From positions 15,316,164 to 15,380,163 of the forward strand of contig CM049315.1 in NCBI GenBank assembly GCA_026874595.1: a stretch of 64,000 nt of DNA. The letters run 5' to 3'. A program made the position numbers and the translations under genes. A model generated the notes under the pieces. It searched no databases, was not told the DNA's origin, and saw only the letters and a program-made list of their open reading frames with translations. Each line of letters begins with the position of its first letter. The stretch's first letter is position 1. This document shows, piece after piece, positions 56,527-64,000 of the stretch. Source of the DNA: Sipunculus nudus. Taxonomy: Eukaryota; Annelida; Sipuncula; Golfingiida; Sipunculidae.

Positions 56527-57462
56527 GATTTTTTATTATATGGTACTTTGTATTTATCATAATTGGCTCTGGAAATTATTACTACATATCGTATTAGATT
56601 ACTTTCTGATTCCGATCCTGGTGATAATTATAATAATCTCCTCTAAGTTTTTTTATTAAAATTCTGAAGAAAATGAAAAGAGATATCGCCATGGCTGATT
56701 GTGAGAATTTTGTGTAGGGTTATATAAACTACAGTAAACCAAATTGATAGTTATAAATTAATTACGATTTATGTTTTTTTTTTTTTTTGTAAAGTTTGAA
56801 ACGTTCAGGCACAAATATATCACTTTGTATAATCCGGTATCTTCAGATAAAATTGTTTACACATATGGTATTTATAAATGCCAACTTAAATATCATTGTT
56901 AATTAAATACGAGTCTAGGGTGGTCAACATTCCCTAACCACAAAGTCTAAATGAGATTTTTACCTGATTCGTCGCTTGACGTATCCCCTGTGGACGCTGT
57001 TTCCGTTTGGACGTTTGCTGTACTCTGTTCAGTGATTGTCACATGTCCTGTTCCACTTTGGGACTTCGTAGATGCCTGTGAAGAACTTTCTGCTGACGTT
57101 TGCGAACCCGAGGTAGTACTTTCACTAACAACAGAACTAGCTGTCGTGCCGTCACTTACGGTATTCTGAGATGGTGTTGCCTGGGTAGAATTTTCACTGG
57201 TAGTAACGCTGTTGGAATCAGTTGCTCCAGTTTGACTTGTAAAAGTAGTACCGCTCCAAACTTGGGTACTTGCGTGCGAAGTTGTCTGACTTTCTGATAC
57301 AGCTGAGGCTGTCGAAGCACTATATACAGTAGTCCATGAGACTGACGAGCTTTCCATTGTACTTGTGCACACAATAGGATACAAATGAGTGGTCAGCAAA
57401 ATAATAAATAAATACCAACATTGTTCCAACTGGCGATAGGTAACAAATGCCCGTACATCCAT
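222..57462 (-). CDS. Giant secreted or membrane mucin with NIDO domain, MUC4-like (four exons, 3' end outside window)
   Basis: Gene model joined from exons 56964-57462, 3216-53150, 2668-2873 and 222-557 on the minus strand. The joins are phase 1, 1 and 0, each intron starts with GT and ends with AG, and the joined frame has 16,992 codons without a stop. The order is signal peptide, a Ser/Thr-rich tandem-repeat region of over 16,600 residues, then a NIDO-like domain. In MUC4-type mucins NIDO is followed by AMOP, VWD, EGF and a transmembrane segment; those would lie beyond the left edge and are not seen. By family, such proteins form long, heavily O-glycosylated extracellular filaments at epithelia or in mucus; that role is inferred. 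The mucin call is secure from composition. MUC4-like kinship rests on domain order and NIDO-like motifs and is moderate. Whether the product is shed or membrane-anchored cannot be told. Confidence 0.8.
590..2062 (+). mobile_element. tRNA-derived SINE, split by a later insertion
   Basis: The head at 590-938 matches the intact SINE at 55223-55651: tRNA-like head (ctgttgctcaggggtaaagc), 'tttttcacggt', 'gaatgcgtctttgggg', 'caagtagtcccaaaccg' and 'atggaaactctgcag'. The tail (tggaggcggttacctcc, then an A-rich run) is at about 2006-2062, on the far side of a ~1-kb insertion. The A-box is degraded relative to the intact copy, so this copy is older. It is antisense to the mucin gene and its head lies only ~33 bp upstream of the exon 4 acceptor. 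Confidence 0.82.
947..1998. mobile_element. Foldback/MITE-like DNA element nested in the SINE
   Basis: The ends are imperfect inverted repeats (32 of 41 positions match), beginning GTTGCAACC on one side and GCTGCGACC on the other. Each end is flanked by the 8-bp direct repeat AGATAGGT (939-946 and 1999-2006), a size typical of hAT and some other DNA transposons. The inside has repeated inverted blocks of 'cactattgtaataacggtcactattg' type and a long internal palindrome: 1366-1465 is the inverted partner of about 1547-1667. It has no transposase ORF, so it is non-autonomous. The superfamily is not certain. Confidence 0.7.
2361..2690 (+). pseudogene. Possible decayed coding fragment, unrecognised
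   Basis: A plus-strand frame reads about 57 coding-like codons (including SHLFVFVIKDVSRPYNLQDT), hits one TGA at 2532-2534, and continues for about 48 more (including EEHTSEQVALYKLDLNDK). Another frame is open at 2332-2613 but has less protein-like composition. The fragment lies in intron 3 and runs slightly into exon 3 on the opposite strand. It may be a remnant of a transposon ORF. I do not recognise the family, and chance is possible. Confidence 0.25.
2668..2873 (-). CDS. Mucin gene exon 3: N-terminal half of NIDO-like domain
   Basis: Bounded by TTGAGCAG|ATAGG (acceptor AG at 2874-2875) and CTCTAT|GTAAGTA (donor GT at 2666-2667). Its first two bases complete an Asp codon with the last G of exon 2, then 68 codons follow in frame. 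The peptide opens RLYPYATAAYRHRSFTNTDF and ends CKGYSRLY. An LYPY motif, a TDF-type motif and a closing LY before the next exon match the start of NIDO domains in nidogen and MUC4-type proteins. The canonical Gly after the LYPY motif is Ala here, and one Cys is present. A free-standing ORF caller would start at an internal TTG and miss the acceptor. The phase match on both sides is the main support. Confidence 0.72.
2874..3215 (-). other. Intron 2 of the mucin gene
   Basis: A short AT-rich intron of 342 bp between GTGAAT (donor) and the pyrimidine-rich TTTTTCCACTTGAGCAG (acceptor). No other feature is seen. If retained, the message would end at the TGA at 3199-3201 and yield a protein without the NIDO region. 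Confidence 0.7.
3216..53150 (-). CDS. Mucin gene exon 2: 49.9-kb repeat-coding exon
   Basis: One open frame of 49,935 nt. The acceptor is TTATTACAG|AGCATG (AG at 53151-53152), preceded by a branch-like TTAACTGA. The first two bases complete a Glu codon with exon 1, and the frame then reads HEQTSTTV, adding 19 whole codons upstream of the first internal Met at 53091. The donor is CCGACAG|GTGAAT (GT at 3214-3215, phase 1). Reading through it would stop at the TGA at 3199-3201, five residues later. Content from N to C: unique head, diverged 126-aa units, uniform 126-aa array, second diverged stretch, decapeptide array, and a short linker ending in TATAPT. The consensus 126-aa unit has 52 Ser/Thr (41%). 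Cysteine is nearly absent, so the region is probably extended and O-glycosylated. It exceeds the largest coding exons I know of (about 21.7 kb in MUC16 and 17 kb in titin). Confidence 0.85.
3350..9830 (-). repeat. Decapeptide (30-bp) tandem array, about 210 copies
   Basis: A 30-bp unit read on the minus strand as variants of GATQTGTVTQ, with Thr at four of ten positions. Common alternatives are GAAETGTVTQ, GDTQTGTVTQ, GATQTGSVSQ and YEGGTQTETV. Three adjacent units at about 8105-8245 carry an in-frame 6-bp insertion giving 12-mers (GSTQTGTGTVTQ). A marker block TEAGTFILGATQTGSVSQ recurs near 4560, 4972, 5297, 6101 and 6755, showing higher-order duplication of roughly 11-27 units. The remarkably regular Thr spacing suits dense O-glycosylation. 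The array is the membrane- or NIDO-proximal part of the mucin stalk. Confidence 0.9.
9830..14707 (-). repeat. Second diverged Ser/Thr repeat region (C-terminal flank of 126-aa array)
   Basis: Protein-level remnants of the 126-aa unit (TVDPHLANILQYESMSTDTY, TMDPNFANVLQYELMS, IDPNLANILQYESMNS) alternate with a second recurrent block of the form TDVDQTSVDRSTSANDGT and GETTVSLITGTGSQSPAS. Towards 10.7 kb the repeats fade into a non-repetitive Ser/Thr region that contains GFSLSMHEKSDTTVTV, before the decapeptide array begins. Region limits are approximate. Confidence 0.7.
14707..44130 (-). repeat. Core tandem array of 378-bp (126-aa) units, about 78 copies
   Basis: The plus-strand anchor 'atggattcataat' recurs from 14999 to 44105, a distance of 29,106 bp or exactly 77 x 378, and intermediate copies I checked are in register. 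In protein sense each unit contains DPHLANILHYESMSTDPAL, GTSSINGKTTLDSTTRF, GVTSQEGITGSELTM, TESTSSSDGGTSGITTVK and ADETGSLLPITITTSP. Variation is mostly single substitutions, shared among units in patterns that reveal multi-unit duplications. The unit nearest 14707 has an in-frame deletion of about 28 aa. The array is expected to be dominated by O-glycans, because N-x-S/T sites are rare (an NETG variant in some units). Confidence 0.92.
25867..35695 (-). repeat. Recent 13-unit tandem duplication (2 x 4,914 bp)
   Basis: Rare variants recur exactly 4,914 bp apart: 'ccatggaatcctg' near 26243 and 31157, 'ggcagaaaacttcc' near 30580 and 35494, and several identical reverse-frame ORF starts (for example 27515/32429 and 29405/34319). 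The junction near 30773-30797 joins the left flank found at the right-hand end (gaattgactgtagaagc) to the variant 'gtaatcctgg' found at the left start near 25874. That is the product expected from unequal crossover. The two copies look nearly identical. Confidence 0.82.
44130..52400 (-). repeat. Diverged 126-aa repeat units (N-terminal flank of array)
   Basis: Older copies of the 126-aa unit, recognisable by the pattern S-T-(V/I)-D-P-x-(L/I)-(A/T)-N-x-L-H and by Thr-Leu-Asp-Ser and SASSVHS-like blocks, but with many substitutions and unequal lengths (about 110-140 aa). Sporadic Cys residues occur here (for example SVTCDTN and KCQVGNC), unlike the uniform array. Part of this stretch is itself duplicated: blocks near 44.2-48.1 kb and 48.8-52.1 kb share the same succession of variant motifs. 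Greater divergence at array edges is expected where unequal crossover homogenises only the centre. Confidence 0.75.
52400..53150 (-). other. Unique Ser/Thr-rich head of exon 2
   Basis: About 250 codons rich in Ser, Thr, Glu, Gly and His with no obvious periodicity, joining the exon 1 head to the first diverged 126-aa units. It includes FSSFTFENQEDLQKTT and several His-Thr stretches. The first LANVLHND-type repeat motif appears near 52270. Boundaries are approximate. Confidence 0.6.
53151..54756 (-). other. 3' part of intron 1, AT-rich
   Basis: AT-rich DNA without coding signal. A ~95-bp segment at 53424-53517 is repeated at 53669-53762 (shared 'cattatcctatgaacg' and 'catggcatgatctcct'), with a weaker third trace near 54480 ('ttttttcattatcttatga'). 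The acceptor of exon 2 and its branch-like sequence are at 53151-53175. Nothing else is identified. Confidence 0.6.
54757..55862. repeat. Left copy of local duplication in intron 1 (carries the SINE)
   Basis: Matches 56421-56977 in the same orientation: 'gcaaatcctatattttctta', an (AT)n tract, 'ttggctctggaaat', 'cagtaaaccaaattgat', 'gtataatccggtatct' and finally 'gattcgtcgctt', which is the last ~13 bp of exon 1. The donor-equivalent here is CAA|GTAAAA instead of CAG|GTAAAA. The copies are clearly diverged, with small indels, so the duplication is old. The SINE at 55223-55651 interrupts only this copy. Confidence 0.8.
55223..55651 (+). mobile_element. Full-length tRNA-derived SINE
   Basis: About 429 bp including the A-rich tail, flanked by direct repeats AGATTGATGTTT at 55211-55222 and 55652-55663. 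The head has a pol III A-box-like TGGCTCAGGGG and a B-box-like GGTTCGAATCT in tRNA spacing, followed by a tRNA-unrelated body and a 3' end 'tggaggcggttacctc' plus an A-rich run. The paralogous unoccupied site in the right-hand duplicate (near 56762-56775, 'acgatttatgttt') confirms the insertion boundaries. It is the best-preserved of the three related copies in the window. Confidence 0.9.
55863..56420 (-). other. Middle of intron 1, no feature seen
   Basis: Single-copy-looking AT-rich sequence between the two halves of the intron 1 duplication. I see no ORF, RNA gene or transposon end. Confidence 0.5.
56421..56977. repeat. Right copy of local duplication, spanning the exon 1 donor
   Basis: Partner of 54757-55862. 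It contains the functional exon 1 donor (GT at 56962-56963) at its right end, an (AT)n tract at 56493-56522 and a poly-T run near 56776, and no SINE. Confidence 0.8.
56964..57462 (-). CDS. Mucin gene exon 1: signal peptide and Ser/Thr-rich N-terminus
   Basis: The ATG at 57462 follows an in-frame TAA 12 nt upstream, so it is the first possible start in this frame. Residues 1-15 are polar, residues 16-31 form a hydrophobic stretch (WYLFIILLTTHLYPIV), and a Cys-Thr-Ser follows, consistent with signal peptide cleavage near residue 32-34. The remaining ~130 residues are almost all Ser, Thr, Gln, Ala, Val and Gly, with one NST N-glycosylation sequon, as in mucin heads. The exon ends at CAG|GTAAAA (donor GT at 56962-56963), leaving one base of a split codon. 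Unspliced, the frame would run only five more codons to a stop at 56947. The 5' UTR and transcription start are not identified. Confidence 0.8.
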
Positions 57463-58199
57463 AATGTAACTTTAAATTGTTATATCTCGCGAATGATAGG
57501 TTTGTTTCCAAATCAAAACGGTTCACTCTTCAAAATTCAACTGACTTGTCCCTTTTAATCCGCTCAGTGATTCTGTTTGTTGATTTAGCCGGTTATTGGT
57601 CGTGGTTATGCCACACGGTTGCCATGCCTGCTCTGGCCACGAATGGCCGCATGCCAGTATCTCGCTAACCTACATGCTATTATGAGATCCCTGCACGGAA
57701 GACCTTGGCAACCATAGAAAACAAAGACAGCATCCGCCCAAGCACAATTGGCGCCATGATTATCACCTGGTCTTCACAATGTATACCAGTCTCCCACTGT
57801 CATCTCCAGTGACCATAGTTATATTTTCAGGGTTGGTTAGTTTAAATGTTCATTGTTCCCAAACTACTTTTAATTGTTATATTTTAAGTATTATTTATCC
57901 GCTCCGGTAAAGACTGCTCTTCCTCCTTAGATCACTCGACTCAGTGTTTCATGGATTTATGTTCGACATGCAATTTTCTCATATCTAAGGCAGTGGCACC
58001 GGCTGTCTCGAGGATCCTGGTAACGCTCAGGTGTTCAGCTTGAAAACACCAAGGGAACTAATCACAGCGCTCAGGTGTAATTATTATGTATATTTCATAA
58101 TACTATATATTATATATATATATGTTATATAATAAAAACTATTTATACATATTTTTATTTGTTTATTGATCATTTATATTTGGCGCAGAAATATTTTGT

Positions 58200-58202
<3 letters not shown>
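57463..58202 (-). other. 5' flank of the mucin gene (presumed UTR and promoter)
   Basis: Sequence upstream of the start codon. Stops interrupt the reading frame 12 nt before the ATG. I find no canonical TATA box. A TTAAAAGG on the minus strand near 57553-57561 is the nearest resemblance and is weak. A 'gctcaggtgt' motif appears twice (near 58025 and 58070). No further exon is supported. Confidence 0.35.

Positions 58203-58273
<71 letters not shown>
58203..58273. repeat. (AT)n microsatellite
   Basis: About 70 bp of nearly pure alternating AT, directly abutting the left terminus of the TA-flanked inverted-repeat element. Confidence 0.95.
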
Positions 58274-59931
58274 CAGTAAATATGTAAAATCAGTCAATTT
58301 ACAAATTACCTGATTCACTCAGGTACTTTATAAAATGACTAAAATTTTCTGACAAATAAGTCAGTTTATTTGACATATTGACTGAATCGATATGGAATAG
58401 TGTTTTGTTTCACATATCTAATCATTGTGAAATAGACATTGTCATTTAGTATAACCAGCTACTTTTAAGTAAACTTTATGCCTGTTACATCTTTCTAGGC
58501 TATTTATGAAGAATACTGATTACATAATAAGAATATAAAATAAACTGACAGGTGAGGGGTAACCAGAATCACATAGTTAAAATACGCAGACTTTTTATAA
58601 CATCATGAAATGTTCATACTACATTTTACAACTCATATGGTCACATCTTTGCTTATGTAAGAAGGAGAATCAAGTGAAATGGAATAAAACATTAAAAAAA
58701 AATGAAAATATAAAGCAACCTGTGGCATGAATGATGTGGATTGTAGAAAACTGAAGGATAACCACAGTAATGTTTGGTAATATCAAATACATGATTGTGA
58801 AATGCTTAAGTGAGTTACAAAGGGTAGGGTTTAATCACAATTACACCAAATGTATTTGTTTTTTTTTTAATGAGTTTGCCATTCACATTCTTTAATTGGG
58901 GCCAAATTGTGAAGGCTGGCAGTAGTCAACTGTTATAAGACAGTACAGAAACGCAATTTGGTTGGGAATGGGGTGGGGGAGGGGGCCCTTAGGGGACAAA
59001 CTAAATTACCCCCCCCCCCCCCCTCACCTTCTCCCCCCCCCAGCCATATTGACAAATAAAACAATGGCATTTTGCCATAAAAATATCAACAAATATATAT
59101 GTAACAGTTTCCTCAAATATTAAAAGAGTGTGACCTTTAAGTATTAGCAAAAAACTTACTTAACACAATGACTGATTATATATGGCATTATTTACTCTTT
59201 TCCGTGACATTGTACAAGGGACCCAATTATAAAAGCACAAATTAAATGATACATGCAGTTTTCGGGAAAATAAACAAGAACCTGAAGACTTATTATGAAA
59301 TAATCAAGGGTGTGTGTGTGGGGGGGGGGGGGGAGTTTCTCAGGGGACGTTTACATCACAAAGTATTTTTAAAGGTCAAACAATTTAATATGTTGTTGGT
59401 TTTTGAAGCATGAATGTTCCGAGTTATTTTACACCAAATTTGTTTCAAAATTGCTGATTTTTAAAAGAAATTTGTGACAATGTTCCTGCATTGAGGGAGG
59501 GGAACACCCCGTCCACACCCGCTCCAAAAGTGCAAAAGGAAATTGTGCCCTAAGATAATATAATATTTACATCTCATATGATTACATAATTATTTCTGCA
59601 AGAACTAGAATTCAGCCAGATGGACGCTTTTGATCACATAAATTATTAAATTATACAATAATATGATGTAAAATGTATAAATGTTTTGTAAGAGTAAGGT
59701 ATGTAAAATAGATGAAATGTCATTTAAATCTTTGTAACCCTATAACAATAGTATTTCATTCTTTTTACACTGCAGTCAATATGTCCAATAAACTTACTGA
59801 TTTTTCAGTCAATTTATTAACTGCCTGAAAATTTCAGTCATTTTATAAAGTGCCTGAGTGAATCAGGCAATTTGTAAATGGACAGAAAATTTCAGGCAAT
59901 TTACAAATTGACTGATTTTACACATTCACTG
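58274..59931. mobile_element. Non-autonomous Tc1/mariner-like element with long inverted repeats
   Basis: It begins TA-CAGTAAATATGTAAAATCAG and ends as the inverse, with CACTG-TA. That gives TA dinucleotides on both sides and CAGT ends, as in Tc1/mariner elements. The terminal inverted repeats extend over at least 115 bp and contain internal repeats of 'tcagtcaatttacaaatt' and 'gcctgattcactcagg' type. No ORF over 60 aa occurs inside, so no transposase is present. The interior has C15 (59009-59023) and G14 (59320-59333) runs. The left TA is ambiguous because the flank is an (AT)n tract. Confidence 0.65.
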
Positions 59932-59933
59932 TA

Positions 59934-60589
59934 ACATATATTTAGAGTCAATTTTGTTCATTTTTTCACTGGTTACATATTTGTTCATAATTAATAATAT
60001 TATTTTTTACCTTTACCTCATTATCGCTCTATATTTTACATCGTGAATTGCTTCTATGCACATAGTGACCCCATATAATACATTTTTATGTTACAAAGTA
60101 TACAAACACCACTCAAAATCAAATTTATACACCATACCGCGGATAGAAATTTACAGACATGCATTTATCGAGCTAACATTTAGTCCATTATTTATGGTCA
60201 AGCATTTTATGGGTCTGCTCAGAGTATGAAGCCATATATATTATAATGACGTAACACCTGAGATTTAATGCTGCCAAGCTTAAGACATTCGTCTAAACTG
60301 TCAAATATTTATGTAACAAATATCAACTCAAGCTCAAGTAGAAATGCGTGCTCTTGCTGCTACATAATGTGACACCGAACAATACTTTAGAAATCTGCAT
60401 ATCAAGGAAAACAAGCCTTTGCCATTTGGGGGTTGCTATTGGGAGACGCTCCCGAACCCTTGTTTCCATTCACTTATTTTTTGGCCAGTATTCCAAGGTT
60501 CATTCGTGTATATGTGATGTACATTTGTGAATATTCCTTGACGAATCTCCTGAAATCGGAGAAGATGCTAGATTCAAATAAAAATCTCT
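59934..60589. other. Intergenic AT-rich DNA, no feature seen
   Basis: I read both strands and saw no gene, RNA or transposon end. The 60-aa frames near 60348 and 60433 lack coding character. Confidence 0.5.
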
Positions 60590-60787
60590 TTTTTTTTTTT
60601 TTTTGGTGGAGGTAACCGCCTCCATCGTTTATGCTCTCTTATCTATTTCTTAATCTAAGTACGTATATCTGCAGAGTTCCATTTTGGTTTGGGACTACCT
60701 GACAGGGCGGTAGCACTCGCTTCCTGTCATATAGTTTTTGTATCCGGGTGTCACCCAGGCCCGGTTTCTACCGCACCTTCGGGTCCT
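60590..60787 (-). mobile_element. 5'-truncated SINE copy
   Basis: On the minus strand it carries the 3' portion of the same SINE family as 55223-55651. In plus-strand order: a T-run (the tail), 'ggaggtaaccgcctcc', 'tttggtttgggactacctga', 'gcggtagcactcgcttcct', 'gtatccgggtgtcacc' and 'ctaccgcaccttcgggtcct'. Similarity ends near 60787, before the tRNA-like head, as expected from incomplete reverse transcription. Confidence 0.85.
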
Positions 60788-61431
60788 ATTTCCTTCTCCT
60801 TTGGCCCCTCCTGTAAATTTCATGATATTCCGTTCATGATTCGTGAACACACAACACATACACGAACGCATACCCTCCTGGGGGAGCTAACAAATAACAT
60901 AAGCATTGCTAATATACCTGAATTCATACCTGAAGGTATATTTAAGACTTTTGTTGTGCTAATGGAGTCGTGATATGAGATTTGATTAACCTTTAATATA
61001 CGCCCTACAGCTGTTGGATAAATAAAAGTGATCATCAGTTATATTTAAATATACATGTATTATTTTTATATTTTGTATTTTTTTTCATATAGGGTACCAT
61101 ATAAATAAAAAACAAGTGCATGGCATATAATTCCTGATAAATCACAAAGTATTGTGTTCAAAAAGTTCGAATAACTTTCAAATGTGATTATTTTCTCTTC
61201 CTTTGGAAGCGTCCTTTACAGAAAATTTGTATTAAAACGGTCCTTGCAGACAAACGCGGTCAGACTGCTGACACGGTTAGAAATGCAATTCTGCAACTGG
61301 AACGAGTTTGTTTTTTACATTAAAAAAAAACAGATATATGTCTCCCCTCCCCCAATGGCCTCCTATCCCCAAATCTGAGGGAGAAAACATAGTATACTTC
61401 AAGAGTTTAGGGTTCACAAAAACTTTCCATA
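60788..61431. other. Intergenic DNA, no feature seen
   Basis: AT-rich sequence with short homopolymer runs. The 94-aa frame at 60689-60973 begins inside the SINE and has no recognisable domain, so I do not call it. Confidence 0.45.
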
Positions 61432-61935
61432 TTCGGCTGATTTTACCTTTAAGATGAAGGTGAAGGTGACTGGTTTTCAAACACATTCGAGATTAAGGAA
61501 GAAACAATTGACATATCAAATTTCACAAAGAATATTATGTGTTTCTAAAGTACAGCATTCATTAAAAATTGTTATTTTGAATGATTTAGCCTTGAAGCTA
61601 AAGGTCAATGTCACCAGTTTTTGAGCACGTCACGTTCGAGAGTTTGGTAGAAACAATTCATGAAAATGTATTGAGTGGTTCAAAAGTTATAAGAGTTCAC
61701 ATAATTTTTCTATTTCAGCTGACTTGACCTTGAAGGTAAAGGTCAACGTCACCGGTTTTAGAACTCGTCCAAAATGTTGCTACAAACAATTAAAATTTCA
61801 AATTTCATGAAAAAAATTAAGTGGCTCAAATGTTATCACGTTCAAAATAATGATACAGACGACGCCGACGACCTCAAACAAGGCCGATACCTGCGGACGA
61901 CGATGACAGACCAAACACCATATGGTGAGGCATAA
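61432..61935. repeat. Three diverged ~140-bp repeats with a CTTGAAGGT-type motif
   Basis: Segments starting near 61432, 61578 and 61716 share the order 'gctgatttgaccttgaaggtaaaggtca', 'gtcaccggtttt', 'gaacacgtc', 'gtagaaacaatt' and 'aatttcatgaaaa', with substitutions. They end in a GAC-rich stretch ('cagacgacgccgacgacc') and 'atatggtgaggcataa'. I associate such dispersed repeats with molluscan genomes; the family name is unknown to me. Confidence 0.55.
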
Positions 61936-62508
61936 TTCTGCTAAGATTTCGTGATAACAGTGACATATATAACATATTCCAATGGCGAATTAGTAGATAG
62001 TACAATGACATTCAAGGAATGTATTTAGGGCAATGTTAAGTTGCTAAATGTTGTTAAAAGGCCTTGACCTCAGTATTTACAGGCTACCGGTCATCACAAA
62101 ATTAATAAAATCACTGTCTCGCGTGCGTTTATTCTCTAGAGCTGTCCCATCGACTCGACGAGGCTGCCCAGATCTGCCATTGGACATTTGCAATATATAC
62201 AAATAATCAATTGACTGCACATGCAGGAATCGACCGACCCTCTCTCTATAATTACAAAGTCCTCACTAATTTCACCACCATCATACAAACTATAGCAATA
62301 GGAGATGTATAGCCATTAAATACCATATGTCCAAATTGTTGGTATCGTTACTTGGCTCTTTGTTAATTCATTGTCCGTTACCTTCACCAATTTATCCTTA
62401 TCTTTCCTAATTCCAAATGAATAGTTTCATTACACGCACATAACACATCCCGCATACTGCATCCCCTTAGTAGTGTACAGTTGAATTCGCTCGGCATACG
62501 TCTATACG
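61936..62508. other. Intergenic DNA, no feature seen
   Basis: No supported coding or RNA feature. Sequence composition is unremarkable up to the compound microsatellite. Confidence 0.45.

Positions 62509-63630
<1,122 letters not shown>

Positions 63631-63721
<91 letters not shown>
63631..63721. repeat. (AT)n microsatellite
   Basis: About 90 bp of alternating AT with a single GTA interruption, following RT copy 2. From 63722 to the window end I see only unique AT-rich sequence. Confidence 0.95.
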
Positions 63722-63726
<5 letters not shown>

Positions 63727-64000
63727 CAGCATAAATTTATTGAAAAGACAAATGTCATGGACAAAACAACAAGACACACTTAAAATATTCCAACATTATA
63801 TAAACTAAAATATGTTCTGTCATTTCTAAATTACAAATACAACTAGAAACATTAAATTCCATTTCTAAGTATATATATTATATTACAACGCTTCAAGAAT
63901 GTTATAAAAGCCCCTCGTATATCAATCGTCGGATTAGCCATATCTGTCACTACCTTGTTCTATATTTTCACAGGTTACTCGTCTCCATGGTTTCCACATT

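Noticed and set aside
57500-57600. TATA box or core promoter upstream of exon 1
   Set aside because: Only a weak TTAAAAGG resemblance is seen, without a convincing initiator at the expected distance. Not called as a feature.
60689-60973. 94-aa plus-strand ORF
   Set aside because: It starts within the truncated SINE and reads into AT-rich flank. No domain and no supporting context.

Overview
The window looks like nuclear DNA of an invertebrate animal, most likely a mollusc and possibly a bivalve. This rests on three things: AT-rich non-coding DNA with long (AT)n tracts, tRNA-derived SINEs plus Tc1/mariner-like, foldback and LINE debris, and a repeat with a 'gaccttgaaggtaaaggtca' motif of a kind I associate with molluscan genomes. 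The assignment to phylum is an inference. There are no bacterial-type operons, CRISPR arrays or viral genes.

One gene fills the window. It lies on the minus strand and I reconstruct it as four exons: exon 1 at 56964-57462 (signal peptide and Ser/Thr-rich head), exon 2 at 3216-53150 (one uninterrupted 49,935-nt coding exon), exon 3 at 2668-2873 and exon 4 at 222-557. Intron 1 is 53151-56963, intron 2 is 2874-3215 and intron 3 is 558-2667. Every junction has GT..AG ends and matching phase (1, 1, 0), and the joined frame is 50,976 nt, exactly 16,992 codons. Exons 3 and 4 together look like a NIDO domain. Signal peptide, giant Ser/Thr repeat region and then NIDO is the order found in MUC4-type mucins (NIDO-AMOP-VWD-EGF-TM). 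The gene runs off the left edge, so its C-terminus is not in the window.

Inside exon 2, from N- to C-terminus: a unique Ser/Thr-rich head (about 53150-52400); diverged copies of a ~126-aa unit (about 52400-44130), which themselves contain an old ~4-kb duplication; a core array of a 378-bp/126-aa unit (about 44130-14700) in which the same anchor recurs 77 x 378 bp apart with no net indel; a second diverged region (about 14700-9830); and an array of about 210 copies of a 10-aa unit of the type GATQTGTVTQ (about 9830-3350). The core array has a higher-order structure: a 13-unit (4,914-bp) tandem duplication at about 25867-35695, with smaller 3-, 5- and 10-unit duplications.

The introns and the right-hand 6.5 kb hold repeats. 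Intron 3 has a SINE split by a ~1-kb foldback/MITE-like element with 8-bp target duplications. Intron 1 has an imperfect local duplication that copied the end of exon 1 and later received a SINE in one copy. Right of the gene are a 1.66-kb element with long inverted repeats and TA target duplications, a truncated SINE, diverged ~140-bp repeats, and two tandem copies of a dead LINE reverse-transcriptase fragment between (AT)n tracts. I see no second intact gene.
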